Below, piece after piece: positions 1-8,545 of a stretch of 64,000 nucleotides of DNA. The stretch is taken from contig NZ_JAFCJE010000002.1 in assembly GCF_018131185.1 (NCBI RefSeq), positions 868,001-932,000 on the forward strand. Direction: 5' to 3'. The notes beneath the pieces were generated by a model. The model searched no databases. It worked only from the letters and a program-made list of their open reading frames with translations, and was not told where the DNA came from. Position numbers and translations under genes: made by a program. The first letter of the stretch is position 1. Each line of letters opens with the position of its first letter. The stretch is from Bradyrhizobium diazoefficiens (GTDB lineage: Bacteria > Pseudomonadota > Alphaproteobacteria > Rhizobiales > Xanthobacteraceae).

Positions 1-180
1 ATGATGGGCGCGGAGGACTTCTCCTTCATGCTCGAAGCACGTCCCGGCGCGATGGTGCTGGTCGGCATGGGCGACGGCAACGAATGCCACCATCCGGCCT
101 ATGTCTTCAACGACAACATTCTGGGCCACGGCGCCTCGTTCTGGGCACGCCTGGTCGAGACGCGGATGCCGGCGGGGTAG
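1..180 (+). CDS. M20 family amidohydrolase/peptidase, C-terminal fragment
   Basis: The reading frame is open from base 1 and ends with TAG at 178-180, so only the last 59 residues of a gene that starts before the window are seen. The motif GAEDFSFML followed by PGAMVLVG and CHHPAYVFND is the typical C-terminal end of M20 metallo-amidohydrolases (hippurate or N-acyl amino acid hydrolase type), where the Glu and the His of these motifs help form the metal/substrate site. The exact substrate cannot be read from this piece. The internal ATG at base 1 is not a start; it lies inside the conserved domain. Confidence 0.8.
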   Translation: MMGAEDFSFMLEARPGAMVLVGMGDGNECHHPAYVFNDNILGHGASFWARLVETRMPAG

Positions 181-197
181 AGCCGCACGCGTGCTGC

Positions 198-270
198 TGT
201 AGCCCGGGTGAGCAAAGCGACACCCGGGACAGCTGGCTTCCCGGATATCGCTTCGTTCATCCGGGCTACA
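198..270. repeat. Intergenic inverted repeat, TGTAGCCCGG family, copy 1
   Basis: TGTAGCCCGG (198-207) pairs with CCGGGCTACA (261-270), and an inner hairpin is formed by CCCGGGTG and CACCCGGG. It occupies the gap between the convergent ends of the amidohydrolase and the acyl-CoA synthetase. A second member of the same family is at 42488-42558. The element looks like a short non-autonomous palindromic repeat (REP/MITE-like) and could also act as a 3' end for one of the convergent transcripts. Confidence 0.7.
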
Positions 271-285
271 CTCCAACGCAAGCAC

Positions 286-2190
286 TTATGCCTGCACCAC
301 CTCGTGGCGCATCACGAACGGTGCAAGCAGCGCATGTACCTCGCCTGCAACTGTATCGCGCTGATCTGACGGCAGGCCGGTGAGCGTCACAGTCGCGATC
401 GAGCCGTGGCTGCCATGGGCGCCGACCTTCACCTTGCAGTCGATGCCCCGCTCGACCAGCGGAGCCAGCACCCTGGTGAACACACGTTCCGCCGTGTCCC
501 AGCGCAGTTGCGGCTTGAACACCTTGCCGACGCCGGTCACCGGCATCGGATCGATCGGAATCACCTGCACCGGGACGGCGGCGCGTTCCGGTGTGCGCTC
601 GCGCACCCACGTCTCCAACTCGCCCGGCTCGACCTTGGCACCCGGTTTGAGCTGCACGTAACCCACCGGCAGCTCGCCGGCATAGGCATCGGGCTGGCCC
701 ACCACAGCAGCGAAGCCGACGGCAGGATGGCGGAACATGATCTCTTCGATCGGCGCCGGATCGATGTTGTGGCCGCCGCGGATCACGAGGTCCTTGGCGC
801 GGCCGGTGATCCAGAGATAGCCGTCGGCGTCGAGCCGGCCGAGATCGCCGGAATTGACCCACACCTCGTCGACGAATGCGCCCTTGTTGTGCTCGTCGTT
901 GAGATAGCCGCCGAACACGCCGGGCCCGGCCATGATGACGACGCCGATTTCGTCCGGCTTGCAGTCGCGGGTCAGGCGGCCATCGGCATCGAGCTGCACG
1001 ATGCGCACGCGCGAATAAGGCATGGGCAGGCCGACCGAGCCGAGCCGGATCGGCCGTGACGGATAGGCCAGCGTATGCACGCTCGAGGTCTCGGTCATGC
1101 CGTAGACCTCGACCACGGGCAGTTTCAGCTTGTCCTGGATCGCCGAGCCGACGGCGACGGGAATCGCCGAGCCGCCGCCGGCGGCGTATTTCAGGCTGGA
1201 AATGTCCGCGTTGCCAGGTGGCACCGCGAGCGTCGCAGCCAGCACCGTTGGCACGCTCGACAGGGCCTCGGGCTTGAAGCGTTCGACGAGCTGCCAGATG
1301 TTCTTCACCGCATTTGGATTGCGCCAGCCGCTCGGCGACAGCACGACCAGCGAGCCGCCGGCCGACAGCGTCAGCAGCACCTGCGTGAGCGAACCGCCGA
1401 CGTGAAACAGCGGCATGCCGAACAGCAAATTGGAGCCCGGTTTCGCCTTCAGCAACAGATTGAGCGCCCAAGCCTGATAGACTTGATTGGTATGGGTGTG
1501 CCGCACCAGCTTCGGCGTGCCGGTGGTGCCGCCGGTGTGGAAATAGGCGGCGATGTCGCTGCCCGAAATCTTGCGCCCACTGACGAGCCTGTCGGAAGGC
1601 TGCTGCTTGATCAGGTCGCCGAAGGCAAAGATACCCTTGGCGGGATCGCCGCCGCCGAACACCTGCACGATTGCCTTGAGATTCTTCAGTTGCGGGCGGA
1701 TCTGCTCGACCTTCTGCCAGATATCGGTGCCCGGCATCGGACCGAGCGCCACCAGGATTTTCGTGTTTGCGGCGTCCAGGATCTCCGCGATCTGATGCGC
1801 CTCGAGCAGCGGATTGACCGGATTGGCGATGCCCGCGGCCTCGGCGCCGAACAGCGTCACGAACGCATCCGGCACCAGCGGCAGCATGAAACTGATGACG
1901 TCGCCCTTCTCCGCACCGAGCGCATGAAACATGTTGGCGGCCTGCGTGACGCGCGCGATGAAATCGCGGTACGTGACCACGACCGGCGTGTCGGCGGGGT
2001 CGGCGTTTTGCAGGAACTGGATCGCTGCGCCGTCTGGGTTGCGCGCAGCACCGAGCCTGATCGCCTCATAGGTGCTCTCGGCCGCGACGCGATCGGCGTA
2101 GGGAACCTGCTCGAAGGCCCGGACTTCCGCGTCCGTCGCTAGGTCCGGATAGTCGTTGCCGATAGACCGATCGAGCGCGTGGATACCCAT
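286..2190 (-). CDS. Acyl-CoA synthetase (AMP-binding, ANL superfamily)
   Basis: This 634-residue protein activates a carboxylic acid to its acyl-CoA via an acyl-adenylate. The P-loop-like motif TGGTTGTPK lies near residues 219-227, followed by YGMTETS and, near residue 450, a GDLG..D.DGYLWITGR.KD segment containing the adenylate-binding Asp and hinge. The start at 2190 is chosen because GGGAGG sits 8 bases upstream and homology begins there; the frame is open further upstream but that part is non-homologous. Many relatives are annotated only as acyl-CoA synthetases; the chain length or aromatic substrate is not evident. The C-terminal lysine domain is present but somewhat extended, with GVGKVFKP as the usual catalytic-lysine motif. 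Confidence 0.9.
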   Translation of the reverse strand: MGIHALDRSIGNDYPDLATDAEVRAFEQVPYADRVAAESTYEAIRLGAARNPDGAAIQFLQNADPADTPVVVTYRDFIARVTQAANMFHALGAEKGDVISFMLPLVPDAFVTLFGAEAAGIANPVNPLLEAHQIAEILDAANTKILVALGPMPGTDIWQKVEQIRPQLKNLKAIVQVFGGGDPAKGIFAFGDLIKQQPSDRLVSGRKISGSDIAAYFHTGGTTGTPKLVRHTHTNQVYQAWALNLLLKAKPGSNLLFGMPLFHVGGSLTQVLLTLSAGGSLVVLSPSGWRNPNAVKNIWQLVERFKPEALSSVPTVLAATLAVPPGNADISSLKYAAGGGSAIPVAVGSAIQDKLKLPVVEVYGMTETSSVHTLAYPSRPIRLGSVGLPMPYSRVRIVQLDADGRLTRDCKPDEIGVVIMAGPGVFGGYLNDEHNKGAFVDEVWVNSGDLGRLDADGYLWITGRAKDLVIRGGHNIDPAPIEEIMFRHPAVGFAAVVGQPDAYAGELPVGYVQLKPGAKVEPGELETWVRERTPERAAVPVQVIPIDPMPVTGVGKVFKPQLRWDTAERVFTRVLAPLVERGIDCKVKVGAHGSHGSIATVTLTGLPSDQRDTVAGEVHALLAPFVMRHEVVQA

Positions 2191-2419
2191 GGAATTCCGT
2201 CCTCCCTCAGATGCATGTCCCCGCCGCCCTGTCTTTTTGACATTTTGGCTCGGCGAGGCATCGGCCGATGGCCGGCCGAGCGCGGACAGAATGATGGATG
2301 ATTTGCCGTTCGTCCATTGCCTACCGGCCGCTTCACTTGAACCTCTGGGACCGGTCGAGGGACCAAGAACTGGCACTGAATTCGCGTATCAGCGCCCTGC
2401 CGCAAGACTTGAGGTCATC

Positions 2420-3496
2420 ATGCCCGCGCACCTGCGAAATCGCATCACGAGACTGCTCCTCGTTCTCGCGATGGCATCGACGATCTCGCTGCCGCGCGTG
2501 GCGCACGCCGACCCGCAGCTCGACAAGATGCGCGCGAAGGTCGCGGCATTCATCAACGACAAGATGGAGAAACTGGGCGGATCGCGTATCATCTACAAGG
2601 TGGACAACGACGCCTTGCGGGAGGCGGTCACCACGGATCTGCGCGACGACGTCTACAAGATCCTGCGCGAGGGCCGGATCGCCTTCTCCGGCCTTGCGAT
2701 CCGTGACGGCGGCGTCGACGTGAAGATCGCAGACGTCAAGGGCCGTGAGCTGCTCACGCGCAAGCTCGCCTCGGCGGCAGAGGGATTGCCCACGCACGCA
2801 CTCACCGTGACCGGCGCCGGAGACGGGCTGGTCAGGCTCGCGCCGACCGACGCCGCATCCGCCGCACGGCTACGTGATCTCGTCGAAGATTCCATCGGCA
2901 TGATCGAGCAGCGACTCAAGGACGCCGGCGTCACATTGGCCAGCGTTCAGCCCGAGGGAACGGACCGCATCCGCATCTTCCTGCCGGGCATGATGGAGCC
3001 CGACCGTATCACCGCGATATTCGCCCAGAAGGTCAAGGTCAGCTTCCGCCTGATCGATGTCACGATGTCGGCGGAGCAGGCGCAATCCGGCACGCCTCCG
3101 GCGGGCTCGGAACTCATGTTCGGCTTCAAGGACAAGCTCCCCTATCTCGTCAAGGCGAGCGCGCTCGACGGGAATGACATCAGCTATGCAGGCCCGGGAT
3201 TTGCGAGCGGGACGAAGGAGCCGATCGCCTCGTTCCGCTTCAACGGCCGCGGTACCCGGCGCTTCGCCCACATCACGGCAGAGAACGTCGGAATGCCCTT
3301 CGCGATCGCGCTCGACGACAAGGTGGTCTCCGCCCCCGTGATCCGCGAGCCCATCACCGGCGGCTCCGGCCAGATTTCCGGCAACTTCACCCTGGAAGAG
3401 GCCAACAGCGTCGCCATGCTGCTGCGCGCCGGCTCTCTGCCCGGACGTCTTGGCCTTGTCGAGCAACAGGTCGTCCAGCCCGCCGCCAAGCCGTAA
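2420..3496 (+). CDS. Exported SecD-like protein lacking the membrane channel domain
   Basis: The 358-residue product begins with a signal peptide (basic start, hydrophobic stretch, cleavage around VAHA-DP at residue 30). The rest resembles the periplasmic P1 region of SecD: a helical base, then a beta-rich head ending in a segment containing RFNGRGTRRFA, FAIALDDKVVSAPVI and GSGQISGNFTLEEA, which are typical of the SecD head subdomain. The translocon SecD continues into six membrane helices (total over 500 residues); here the frame stops right after LLRAGSLPGRL, where the first of these helices should follow. It is therefore a free periplasmic SecD-head protein rather than translocase. It is convergently unlinked to secF or yajC. 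The start at 2420 has GAGG just upstream and gives a clean signal peptide. Confidence 0.8.
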   Translation: MPAHLRNRITRLLLVLAMASTISLPRVAHADPQLDKMRAKVAAFINDKMEKLGGSRIIYKVDNDALREAVTTDLRDDVYKILREGRIAFSGLAIRDGGVDVKIADVKGRELLTRKLASAAEGLPTHALTVTGAGDGLVRLAPTDAASAARLRDLVEDSIGMIEQRLKDAGVTLASVQPEGTDRIRIFLPGMMEPDRITAIFAQKVKVSFRLIDVTMSAEQAQSGTPPAGSELMFGFKDKLPYLVKASALDGNDISYAGPGFASGTKEPIASFRFNGRGTRRFAHITAENVGMPFAIALDDKVVSAPVIREPITGGSGQISGNFTLEEANSVAMLLRAGSLPGRLGLVEQQVVQPAAKP

Positions 3497-3747
3497 GGCG
3501 AAGATCGTCCGACGCCCCCGCCACGGGCGTCCAGCCCCCTTGCGACGCCGAAGCCCACCCCGAATCACGGCCCTGTTGCAGCCAGAGGCGCAACCAACGG
3601 GCAATTGCCGAAACGCCCGATCAGGCTAAAATTTGCCTCTTGCGGCGTGGCGGCCGAAGGCCTCATTTCAGGCAGCCGTCATCCGATTTCGGCTACACGT
3701 GTCGAGCATACCGACCAGGACTGAAGGCCTTACGCGGGGTTAGTACC

Positions 3748-4554
3748 ATGCCGTCCGGCAGCGCAGACATTTCCTCGATCCTCGACCGCATTCTCGATGC
3801 GGCAACGGATAACCTCAGGATCGCGAAGATCCTGGTCCAGATGGGCCTCGATCCCAACAACGTCACCTATGACGCGATCTTCAATCGGTTGCTGGAGATC
3901 TTTGTCCATAACATCACGTTCGCCAATCTGTTCGCCGCGGTCGGCGCCGGCTTCTTCGTCGCCACCCTCTTGATGCGAACGATGGTGCCCCTGCGTGTCG
4001 CCAACATGATCGGCTGCGCCTTCTTCGCCGTGTTCGGCGCGCTCACCGCCAACGTCGCGACGTTCCTGCTCTATCTGCTGCTGCTTCCGATCAACGCCCT
4101 GCGCCTGCGGCAGATGCTCAAGCTGGTCAAGAAGGCACGCCACGCCGCCGAAGGCGACATGTCGATCGAATGGCTCAAGCCGTTCATGACCGAGCGCAAA
4201 TATCGCCGGGGCGATACGCTCTTCAAGCTCGGCGATCCTGCCAAGGAGATGCTGCTCGCCGTCACCGGCAAGTTCCGGGTGAAGGAGATCAACGTCGAGA
4301 TCGGGCCGGGCGCACTGATGGGCGAGCTTGGCTTCCTGACGCCCGACAACCGCCGCACCGGAACGATCGAATGCATCGAAGACGGCCAGGTGCTGACGAT
4401 TACCTATGACCGGCTGCTCGAGATCTACTTCCAGGATCCGCAGTTCGGCTATTATTTCCTGGTCCTGACCAGCCAGCGCCTGCTGCAGAACATCGATCGC
4501 CTGCAGAAGCAGCTCGCCAGCGAACGGGCAGCGACCACGAACCGCATCGCGTGA
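3748..4554 (+). CDS. Membrane-anchored cyclic-nucleotide-binding domain protein (Popeye-like layout)
   Basis: This 268-residue protein has a soluble N-terminal helix region (about 1-55), two to three membrane segments between residues 57 and 120, and a C-terminal cNMP-binding fold (about 145-250) with GDTLFKLGD and GPGALMGELGFLTPDNRRTGT, the latter resembling the phosphate-binding cassette GE..L. There is no DNA-binding helix-turn-helix, so it is not a Crp regulator. Three membrane helices followed by a cNMP domain is the architecture of Popeye-type proteins. The cassette lacks a clear RxA/RxS arginine pair in canonical form (RRTGT), so the ligand is uncertain. The tail is a short coiled-coil-like helix. 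The start at 3748 is the first ATG giving the conserved region. Confidence 0.75.
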   Translation: MPSGSADISSILDRILDAATDNLRIAKILVQMGLDPNNVTYDAIFNRLLEIFVHNITFANLFAAVGAGFFVATLLMRTMVPLRVANMIGCAFFAVFGALTANVATFLLYLLLLPINALRLRQMLKLVKKARHAAEGDMSIEWLKPFMTERKYRRGDTLFKLGDPAKEMLLAVTGKFRVKEINVEIGPGALMGELGFLTPDNRRTGTIECIEDGQVLTITYDRLLEIYFQDPQFGYYFLVLTSQRLLQNIDRLQKQLASERAATTNRIA

Positions 4555-4561
4555 CAGCCTC

Positions 4562-5203
4562 TCAGCTGAGCAGCAGCTCCATGCCCGGATCGCCCTTCTC
4601 CATCGCGCGCCGGTAGGCCGGACGGCCGCCGATGCGGCCGAGATATCTGACCACGTTCGGACAGCGCTGGAGATCATAGGGCTGGAAGTAGCGCATGGTG
4701 GTGAGCGAGAACACCGTCATGATATCGGCGGTGGTGAAGGCGCTGCCCGCCAGGTATTCGGCCTCGCGAAGCCTGGCGTCCAGAAGGTCGTAGGCGCGAT
4801 CGAGCCGCCCCTTCATCGCGCGCAGGGTCGGATTGTCCTTGGCGAGATCGAGCCGGCTCAGGATCATCATCCGTCCCATGCCAGGCTGCAAGGTGCCGTT
4901 GGCGAAATGAAGCCAGTACAGGAACTGCGCAAAGGCTGGATCGTCGGGCCCGAGCACGAGACGGCCGTTGCCGTATTTTGCAACGATGTAGTCGACGACC
5001 GCGCCGGATTCCGCGAGCACCAGCTCGCCGTCGGTGATGACCGGTGCCGTGCCGGCTGGATGCAGCGCCTTGTACTCGGCCGGTGCCAGCATGGTCGCGG
5101 CATCACGCGTGTAGCGCTTCAGCTCATATGGGATTCCCAGCTCCTCGCACAGCCAGACGATGCGCTCGGACTGGGACTTACCGAGATGATGGACGGTGAG
5201 CAT
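4562..5203 (-). CDS. Glutathione S-transferase family protein
   Basis: The 213-residue protein has a thioredoxin-like N-terminal half (1-80) with the Ser-containing start LGKSQSERIVWLCEELG, the cis-proline region GTAPVITDG and the glutathione-gripping LAESGAVVDYI, followed by an all-helical C-terminal half. It would conjugate or reduce substrates with glutathione in the cytoplasm; the specific substrate is unknown. AGGAG lies nine bases ahead of the ATG at 5203. It is convergent with the cyclic-nucleotide-binding gene, with only seven bases between the stop codons. Confidence 0.88.
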   Translation of the reverse strand: MLTVHHLGKSQSERIVWLCEELGIPYELKRYTRDAATMLAPAEYKALHPAGTAPVITDGELVLAESGAVVDYIVAKYGNGRLVLGPDDPAFAQFLYWLHFANGTLQPGMGRMMILSRLDLAKDNPTLRAMKGRLDRAYDLLDARLREAEYLAGSAFTTADIMTVFSLTTMRYFQPYDLQRCPNVVRYLGRIGGRPAYRRAMEKGDPGMELLLS

Positions 5204-5389
5204 GAGGTCTCCTGCGAACGCAAATGGAAGCACTGTGACGCCGCATCATACCTCGTGTTTGCTGGCTTCCCGGAAATTTGCGGATATGTCCGGGCACATT
5301 CAAGCCTTCCAAATCGGCCCCCAAGCCGGTCCCCGCCGCAAAACCGCCCTAAAAACCGAATGGTAACCATGGCGGGCTAGGGTAATTCC

Positions 5390-6187
5390 GTGACCAATTC
5401 TTCGACCATCCTGGTGTTCGATTCCGGCCTTGGCGGGCTCACGGTGCTCCGCGAGGTCGTGGCCGCGCGCCCCGACGCACACTTTGTCTACGTCGCCGAC
5501 GACGCCTTCTTCCCCTATGGCCACCACGGCGAGGACGAGATCATCGCCCGCGTGGTGCCGCTGATGGGTGAACTGATCGGCACGCATGATCCTGATATCG
5601 TCGTCATCGCCTGCAACACGGCGTCCACCCTGGTCCTGTCGCACTTGCGCGCGGCTTATTCCGTGCCCTTCGTCGGCACGGTCCCGGCGATCAAGCCGGC
5701 CTGCGCGCAGTCCAGAACCCGCCGCGTCTCTGTGCTCGGCACCAAGGGCACGGTGAAGCGCGAATACACCAAGGCTTTGATCCGTGATTTCGCGCAAGGA
5801 TGCGAGGTGACGCTGGTCGGCTCTCCCGAACTCGCGTCGCTGGCGGAAGCCGAGCTCAGCGGGACGCCGATCAGCGACGAGGCCATCCGCGCCGAACTCG
5901 CTCCCTGCTTCGTCGGCGAGGCCGGCGATGCCACATCGCGCACCGACACGGTTGTGCTCGCCTGCACCCACTATCCGCTGCTGCTCGACCGGCTGAGGCG
6001 GCTGGCACCCTGGCCTGTCGACTGGATCGATCCGGCGCCCGCCATTGCGCGCCGCGTTTCGGACCTGCTCGGCCCACGGGTCGGCGGCATCGCGCAGGAC
6101 CGCGCCGAGATGATCTTCACCTCGAACCGCGTGCATCGCCTTTCGACCATGCTGACGCCGTTCTTCGGCGGCCGCGCACTGGCCTGA
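5390..6187 (+). CDS. murI: Glutamate racemase
   Basis: MurI interconverts L- and D-glutamate for peptidoglycan synthesis. The 265-residue protein shows the N-terminal [22 protein letters not shown], and the two catalytic cysteine motifs VIACNTAST (about residue 71) and [10 protein letters not shown] (about residue 190). The start is GTG at 5390. The length equals that of typical MurI. It is followed after 62 bases by the HpaI-type aldolase gene on the same strand. In related genomes murI is found near rpsD, as here. Confidence 0.96.
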   Translation: MTNSSTILVFDSGLGGLTVLREVVAARPDAHFVYVADDAFFPYGHHGEDEIIARVVPLMGELIGTHDPDIVVIACNTASTLVLSHLRAAYSVPFVGTVPAIKPACAQSRTRRVSVLGTKGTVKREYTKALIRDFAQGCEVTLVGSPELASLAEAELSGTPISDEAIRAELAPCFVGEAGDATSRTDTVVLACTHYPLLLDRLRRLAPWPVDWIDPAPAIARRVSDLLGPRVGGIAQDRAEMIFTSNRVHRLSTMLTPFFGGRALA

Positions 6188-6206
6188 CTTTGCGCGGCGA
6201 CGGCGC

Positions 6207-6238
6207 GCTGCTAGGTTTTGCCGTCTTCACCTAGCAGC
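6207..6238 (+). promoter_or_regulatory. Inverted repeat overlapping the ribosome-binding region of the aldolase gene
   Basis: GCTGCTAGGT (6207-6216) is perfectly complementary to ACCTAGCAGC (6229-6238) with a 12-base loop. The 3' arm ends in the only purine-rich sequence (GCAGG, 6237-6241) ahead of the ATG at 6250, so the stem could mask the ribosome-binding site, or could be part of a terminator-like structure for murI. CGCTGCTAGG also occurs at about 7054, ahead of the cupin gene, without the second arm. Confidence 0.4.
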
Positions 6239-6249
6239 AGGCCTTTTCC

Positions 6250-7023
6250 ATGTCGGTCCCGACCACGCCGCTCAATCGTCTCCGCAAGCTCTGGCGCGAA
6301 GGCCGTCCCGCCTTCGGCGCGATCGCGACCATCCCGAGCGTGCAGACCGTGCAGATCATGGCACGCTCGCTCGACTGGATCATCGTCGATCTCGAGCATG
6401 GACCGATTGGGCTCACCGAAGCTCACGCGATGATCGCCGCGACGACGGGCACGCCGTGTACGCCCCTGGTGCGGATCGCGGCGAACGAGCCGTGGCTTGC
6501 AAAGGCGCCGATGGACATCGGGGCCTTCGGTATCAATTTTCCGATGATCACCAACCGCACTGATGCCGAGAAAGCGGTGCGTAGCGTGCGCTATCCGCCC
6601 CGCGGCGATCGTCTCTGGGGTCCCTTCCACGCGCCGTTCCGCTGGGGCCAGTCGATGCCGGACTACATGGCATCAGCCGACGACGAAATGATCTGCATGA
6701 TCACCATCGAGCATGTCGATGCCGTCAACCGCATCGACGAGATCATGGCAACGCCCGGCATCGACGTTGCGGTGATCGGCCCCGGCGACCTCGCGACGTC
6801 CATCAACAAACGCGGCCAGATGGACGACCCGGAATTGCTGGAGCTGGTGGCGCGCGCCGAGGCCGGCATCCTCAGAAGCGGCGTGCCGATCGGCGGCGTG
6901 GCCCGCACCGCCGACCAGGCCAATGCCCTGATCGACCGCGGCTACCGCGCGATCGCGCTCGGCTTCGACTGGTCTCTATTCCAGCGCGGCATCATGACGG
7001 CATTCGAGGGGATCAAGCGCTGA
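6250..7023 (+). CDS. HpcH/HpaI aldolase family protein (class II pyruvate aldolase type)
   Basis: The 257-residue TIM-barrel protein has DWIIVDLEHGP near residue 40, the metal-ligand motif MITIEHVDAVNRIDEI near residue 150 and IDVAVIGPGDLATS near residue 178, as in 2-keto-3-deoxy acid and 4-hydroxy-2-oxoheptanedioate aldolases. These divalent-metal enzymes split 2-keto-hydroxy acids into pyruvate and an aldehyde. The physiological substrate is not determined by context: no aromatic-degradation cluster surrounds it. A cupin gene follows on the same strand. Confidence 0.88.
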   Translation: MSVPTTPLNRLRKLWREGRPAFGAIATIPSVQTVQIMARSLDWIIVDLEHGPIGLTEAHAMIAATTGTPCTPLVRIAANEPWLAKAPMDIGAFGINFPMITNRTDAEKAVRSVRYPPRGDRLWGPFHAPFRWGQSMPDYMASADDEMICMITIEHVDAVNRIDEIMATPGIDVAVIGPGDLATSINKRGQMDDPELLELVARAEAGILRSGVPIGGVARTADQANALIDRGYRAIALGFDWSLFQRGIMTAFEGIKR

Positions 7024-7089
7024 ACAGGCCGCTGGCCACCTTGCCGGGAATTGCCGCGCTGCTAGGGTCGTTCCAGGGAGGAAAAACCA

Positions 7090-7473
7090 ATGCTCAAAAA
7101 GACTTTGCTCGCTCTGTCCTTTGCAGGCCTTGCCTTCGCGGCCTTCGCCCAACAGCCCGGCATCAAACGTACACCGCTTCAGAAGGTCGAGTTCCCGGAT
7201 GGCTACAACACCATCACCGCCATCGCGGAAGTCCCGGCAGGCGGCGCGGCCGGACGCCATACCCATCCGGGAATCGAGACCGGCTATGTGCTTGAAGGCG
7301 AGCTGAATCTCCTCATCGACGGGCAGCCGGAGAAGACCCTGAAAGCCGGTGATTCCTACCAGATTCCGGCCGGCGTCGTGCACGACGCCAAGGCTCATGG
7401 CGACAAGGCCATGAAAGTGCTTGGGATTTACGTCGTCGACAAGACCAAGCCGCTGGCCTCGCCGGCGCCCTGA
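7090..7473 (+). CDS. Exported single-domain cupin protein
   Basis: The 127-residue product starts with a signal peptide (MLKKTLLALSFAGLAFAAFA, cleavage near residue 20) and then one small beta-barrel cupin domain. The first cupin motif is present as GRHTHPGIETGYVLEGE, giving two His and one Glu metal ligands, and a second His occurs in GVVHDAKAHG. A strong ribosome-binding site (AGGGAGGAAAAACC) precedes ATG 7090. The reaction is unknown; it is probably a periplasmic metal-dependent or ligand-binding protein. Confidence 0.85.
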   Translation: MLKKTLLALSFAGLAFAAFAQQPGIKRTPLQKVEFPDGYNTITAIAEVPAGGAAGRHTHPGIETGYVLEGELNLLIDGQPEKTLKAGDSYQIPAGVVHDAKAHGDKAMKVLGIYVVDKTKPLASPAP

Positions 7474-7515
7474 TGCGGCGAACCGACTGGCCCCAAGCGG
7501 GTTGGTTCATGCTAG

Positions 7516-7552
7516 AGCGAGCGGGCGGGCCCCGCTCGCTGCACATATTTTA
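7516..7552 (+). terminator. Terminator-like hairpin after the cupin gene
   Basis: AGCGAGCGGG (7516-7525) pairs perfectly with CCCGCTCGCT (7531-7540) over a five-base loop; the following bases GCACATATTTT are only moderately T-rich, so termination is likely but not certain. Confidence 0.55.
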
Positions 7553-7578
7553 ATCCTTTGATCTGGAACCGGAGACCA

Positions 7579-8346
7579 ATGCGCGGGACGCCCAAGACCA
7601 TCTCGCTGCGGCGCCGTTTGATTTGCGACCTCATGCATGCCTCGATGGGCGTGCCTTTCGTTTCGCTATCCCGCTCGCTCAACATCCGCCCCGTGCTGGA
7701 GGCCCGCGCAGGCGCAACCGCACCTGCCGGCTGGGCCGCGATGTTCGTCAAGGCCTTTGCCCTGGTGGCCAGGGACGAGCCGATTCTGCGCACCGTCTAT
7801 GCCAAATGGCCGTGGCCGACCCTCTATGAGCTGCCCAAAAGCGTGGCGACAGTCGCGATCGCGCGGGTCGAGGATGGCGAGGAATGCGTCCTTCCGCAGC
7901 GGATCGCAGGTCCCGAGGACCTTTCGCTGGCTGCCGTCGATGCGGAAATCCGACGCGGCAAGACGGCTCCGATCGAGGACGTCCCGATGTTCCGCAAGAT
8001 CATGCGGGCGACGCGCTTGCCGCTGCCGTTGCGGCGCCTGTCCTGGGCTTTCGGCCTGAATTTCGGCCGTCAGCGCGGCAACTGGTTCGGCAGCTTCGGA
8101 GTGAGCTCGGTGGCCGCCTATGGCGGCGGCGAGCTCCACCCGATCACGCCGGGCCCCTTTGTCCTGAGCTATGGGCTGGTCGAGCCGGATCAGACCATTC
8201 ATGTCGTGATCCGCTGGGACCACCGCGTCACCGACGCGGCCCCCATCGCCCGGGTCCTGACCCGCCTGGAACAGGTCCTGAACACTGAAATCGCTGCCGA
8301 ATTGCGGGCGGCCGGGTCAAAGCCCATCCGAGCGGTCGGGACCTGA
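7579..8346 (+). CDS. 2-oxoacid dehydrogenase acyltransferase-fold protein, stand-alone catalytic domain
   Basis: The 255-residue protein matches the catalytic (chloramphenicol acetyltransferase-like) domain of E2 acyltransferases: the C-terminal [15 protein letters not shown] preserves the His and Asp of the DHRxxDG active-site motif (the usual Gly is Ala), and [11 protein letters not shown] precedes it. There is no lipoyl domain and no E3-binding domain, and no E1/E3 genes are nearby, so it is not a normal E2 component. GGAG seven bases ahead supports ATG 7579 over an upstream TTG. The acyl donor and acceptor are unknown. Confidence 0.75.
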   Translation: MRGTPKTISLRRRLICDLMHASMGVPFVSLSRSLNIRPVLEARAGATAPAGWAAMFVKAFALVARDEPILRTVYAKWPWPTLYELPKSVATVAIARVEDGEECVLPQRIAGPEDLSLAAVDAEIRRGKTAPIEDVPMFRKIMRATRLPLPLRRLSWAFGLNFGRQRGNWFGSFGVSSVAAYGGGELHPITPGPFVLSYGLVEPDQTIHVVIRWDHRVTDAAPIARVLTRLEQVLNTEIAAELRAAGSKPIRAVGT

Positions 8347-8363
8347 TTTCGCGGCCATTCGCA

Positions 8364-8392
8364 TTGACAGAATGGGCCAAACTCACCTAAAA
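8364..8392 (+). promoter_or_regulatory. Probable sigma-70-type promoter of rpsD
   Basis: TTGACA (8364-8369) is separated by 17 bases from CTAAAA (8387-8392), giving a transcript with a leader of about 150 bases before rpsD. Confidence 0.6.
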
Positions 8393-8402
8393 GCCGCCTG
8401 CT

Positions 8403-8436
8403 CGCGGGCCGATTTCGGCCCGCGAAGCGTTTCGCG
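8403..8436 (+). promoter_or_regulatory. Overlapping alternative hairpins in the rpsD leader
   Basis: CGCGGGCC (8403-8410) pairs with GGCCCGCG (8417-8424); CGCGAA (8421-8426) can instead pair with TTCGCG (8431-8436). The two stems share bases and exclude each other. There is no T-run on the plus strand, so this is more likely a leader structure than a terminator. S4 is an autoregulatory RNA-binding protein in other bacteria, but control here is an inference. Confidence 0.4.
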
Positions 8437-8545
8437 ACCCGTGGTCCTGCCTCCTATGCTTTGGGGATTGGACCTGTCGGTGCCGGGCTTGCCCGTCACA
8501 CAGGAGGGCGCGTTTCCTCAAACCGTGAAACCCCAAGAGGACGCG

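Noticed and set aside
1075..2142. 355-aa plus-strand frame opposite the acyl-CoA synthetase
   Set aside because: Arg/His/Ala-rich shadow of the real gene with no domain; many such long antisense frames occur at this GC content.
8372..8545. In-frame N-terminal extension of rpsD
   Set aside because: Begins right at the predicted promoter -10, has no ribosome-binding site, and S4 has its normal length from 8546.
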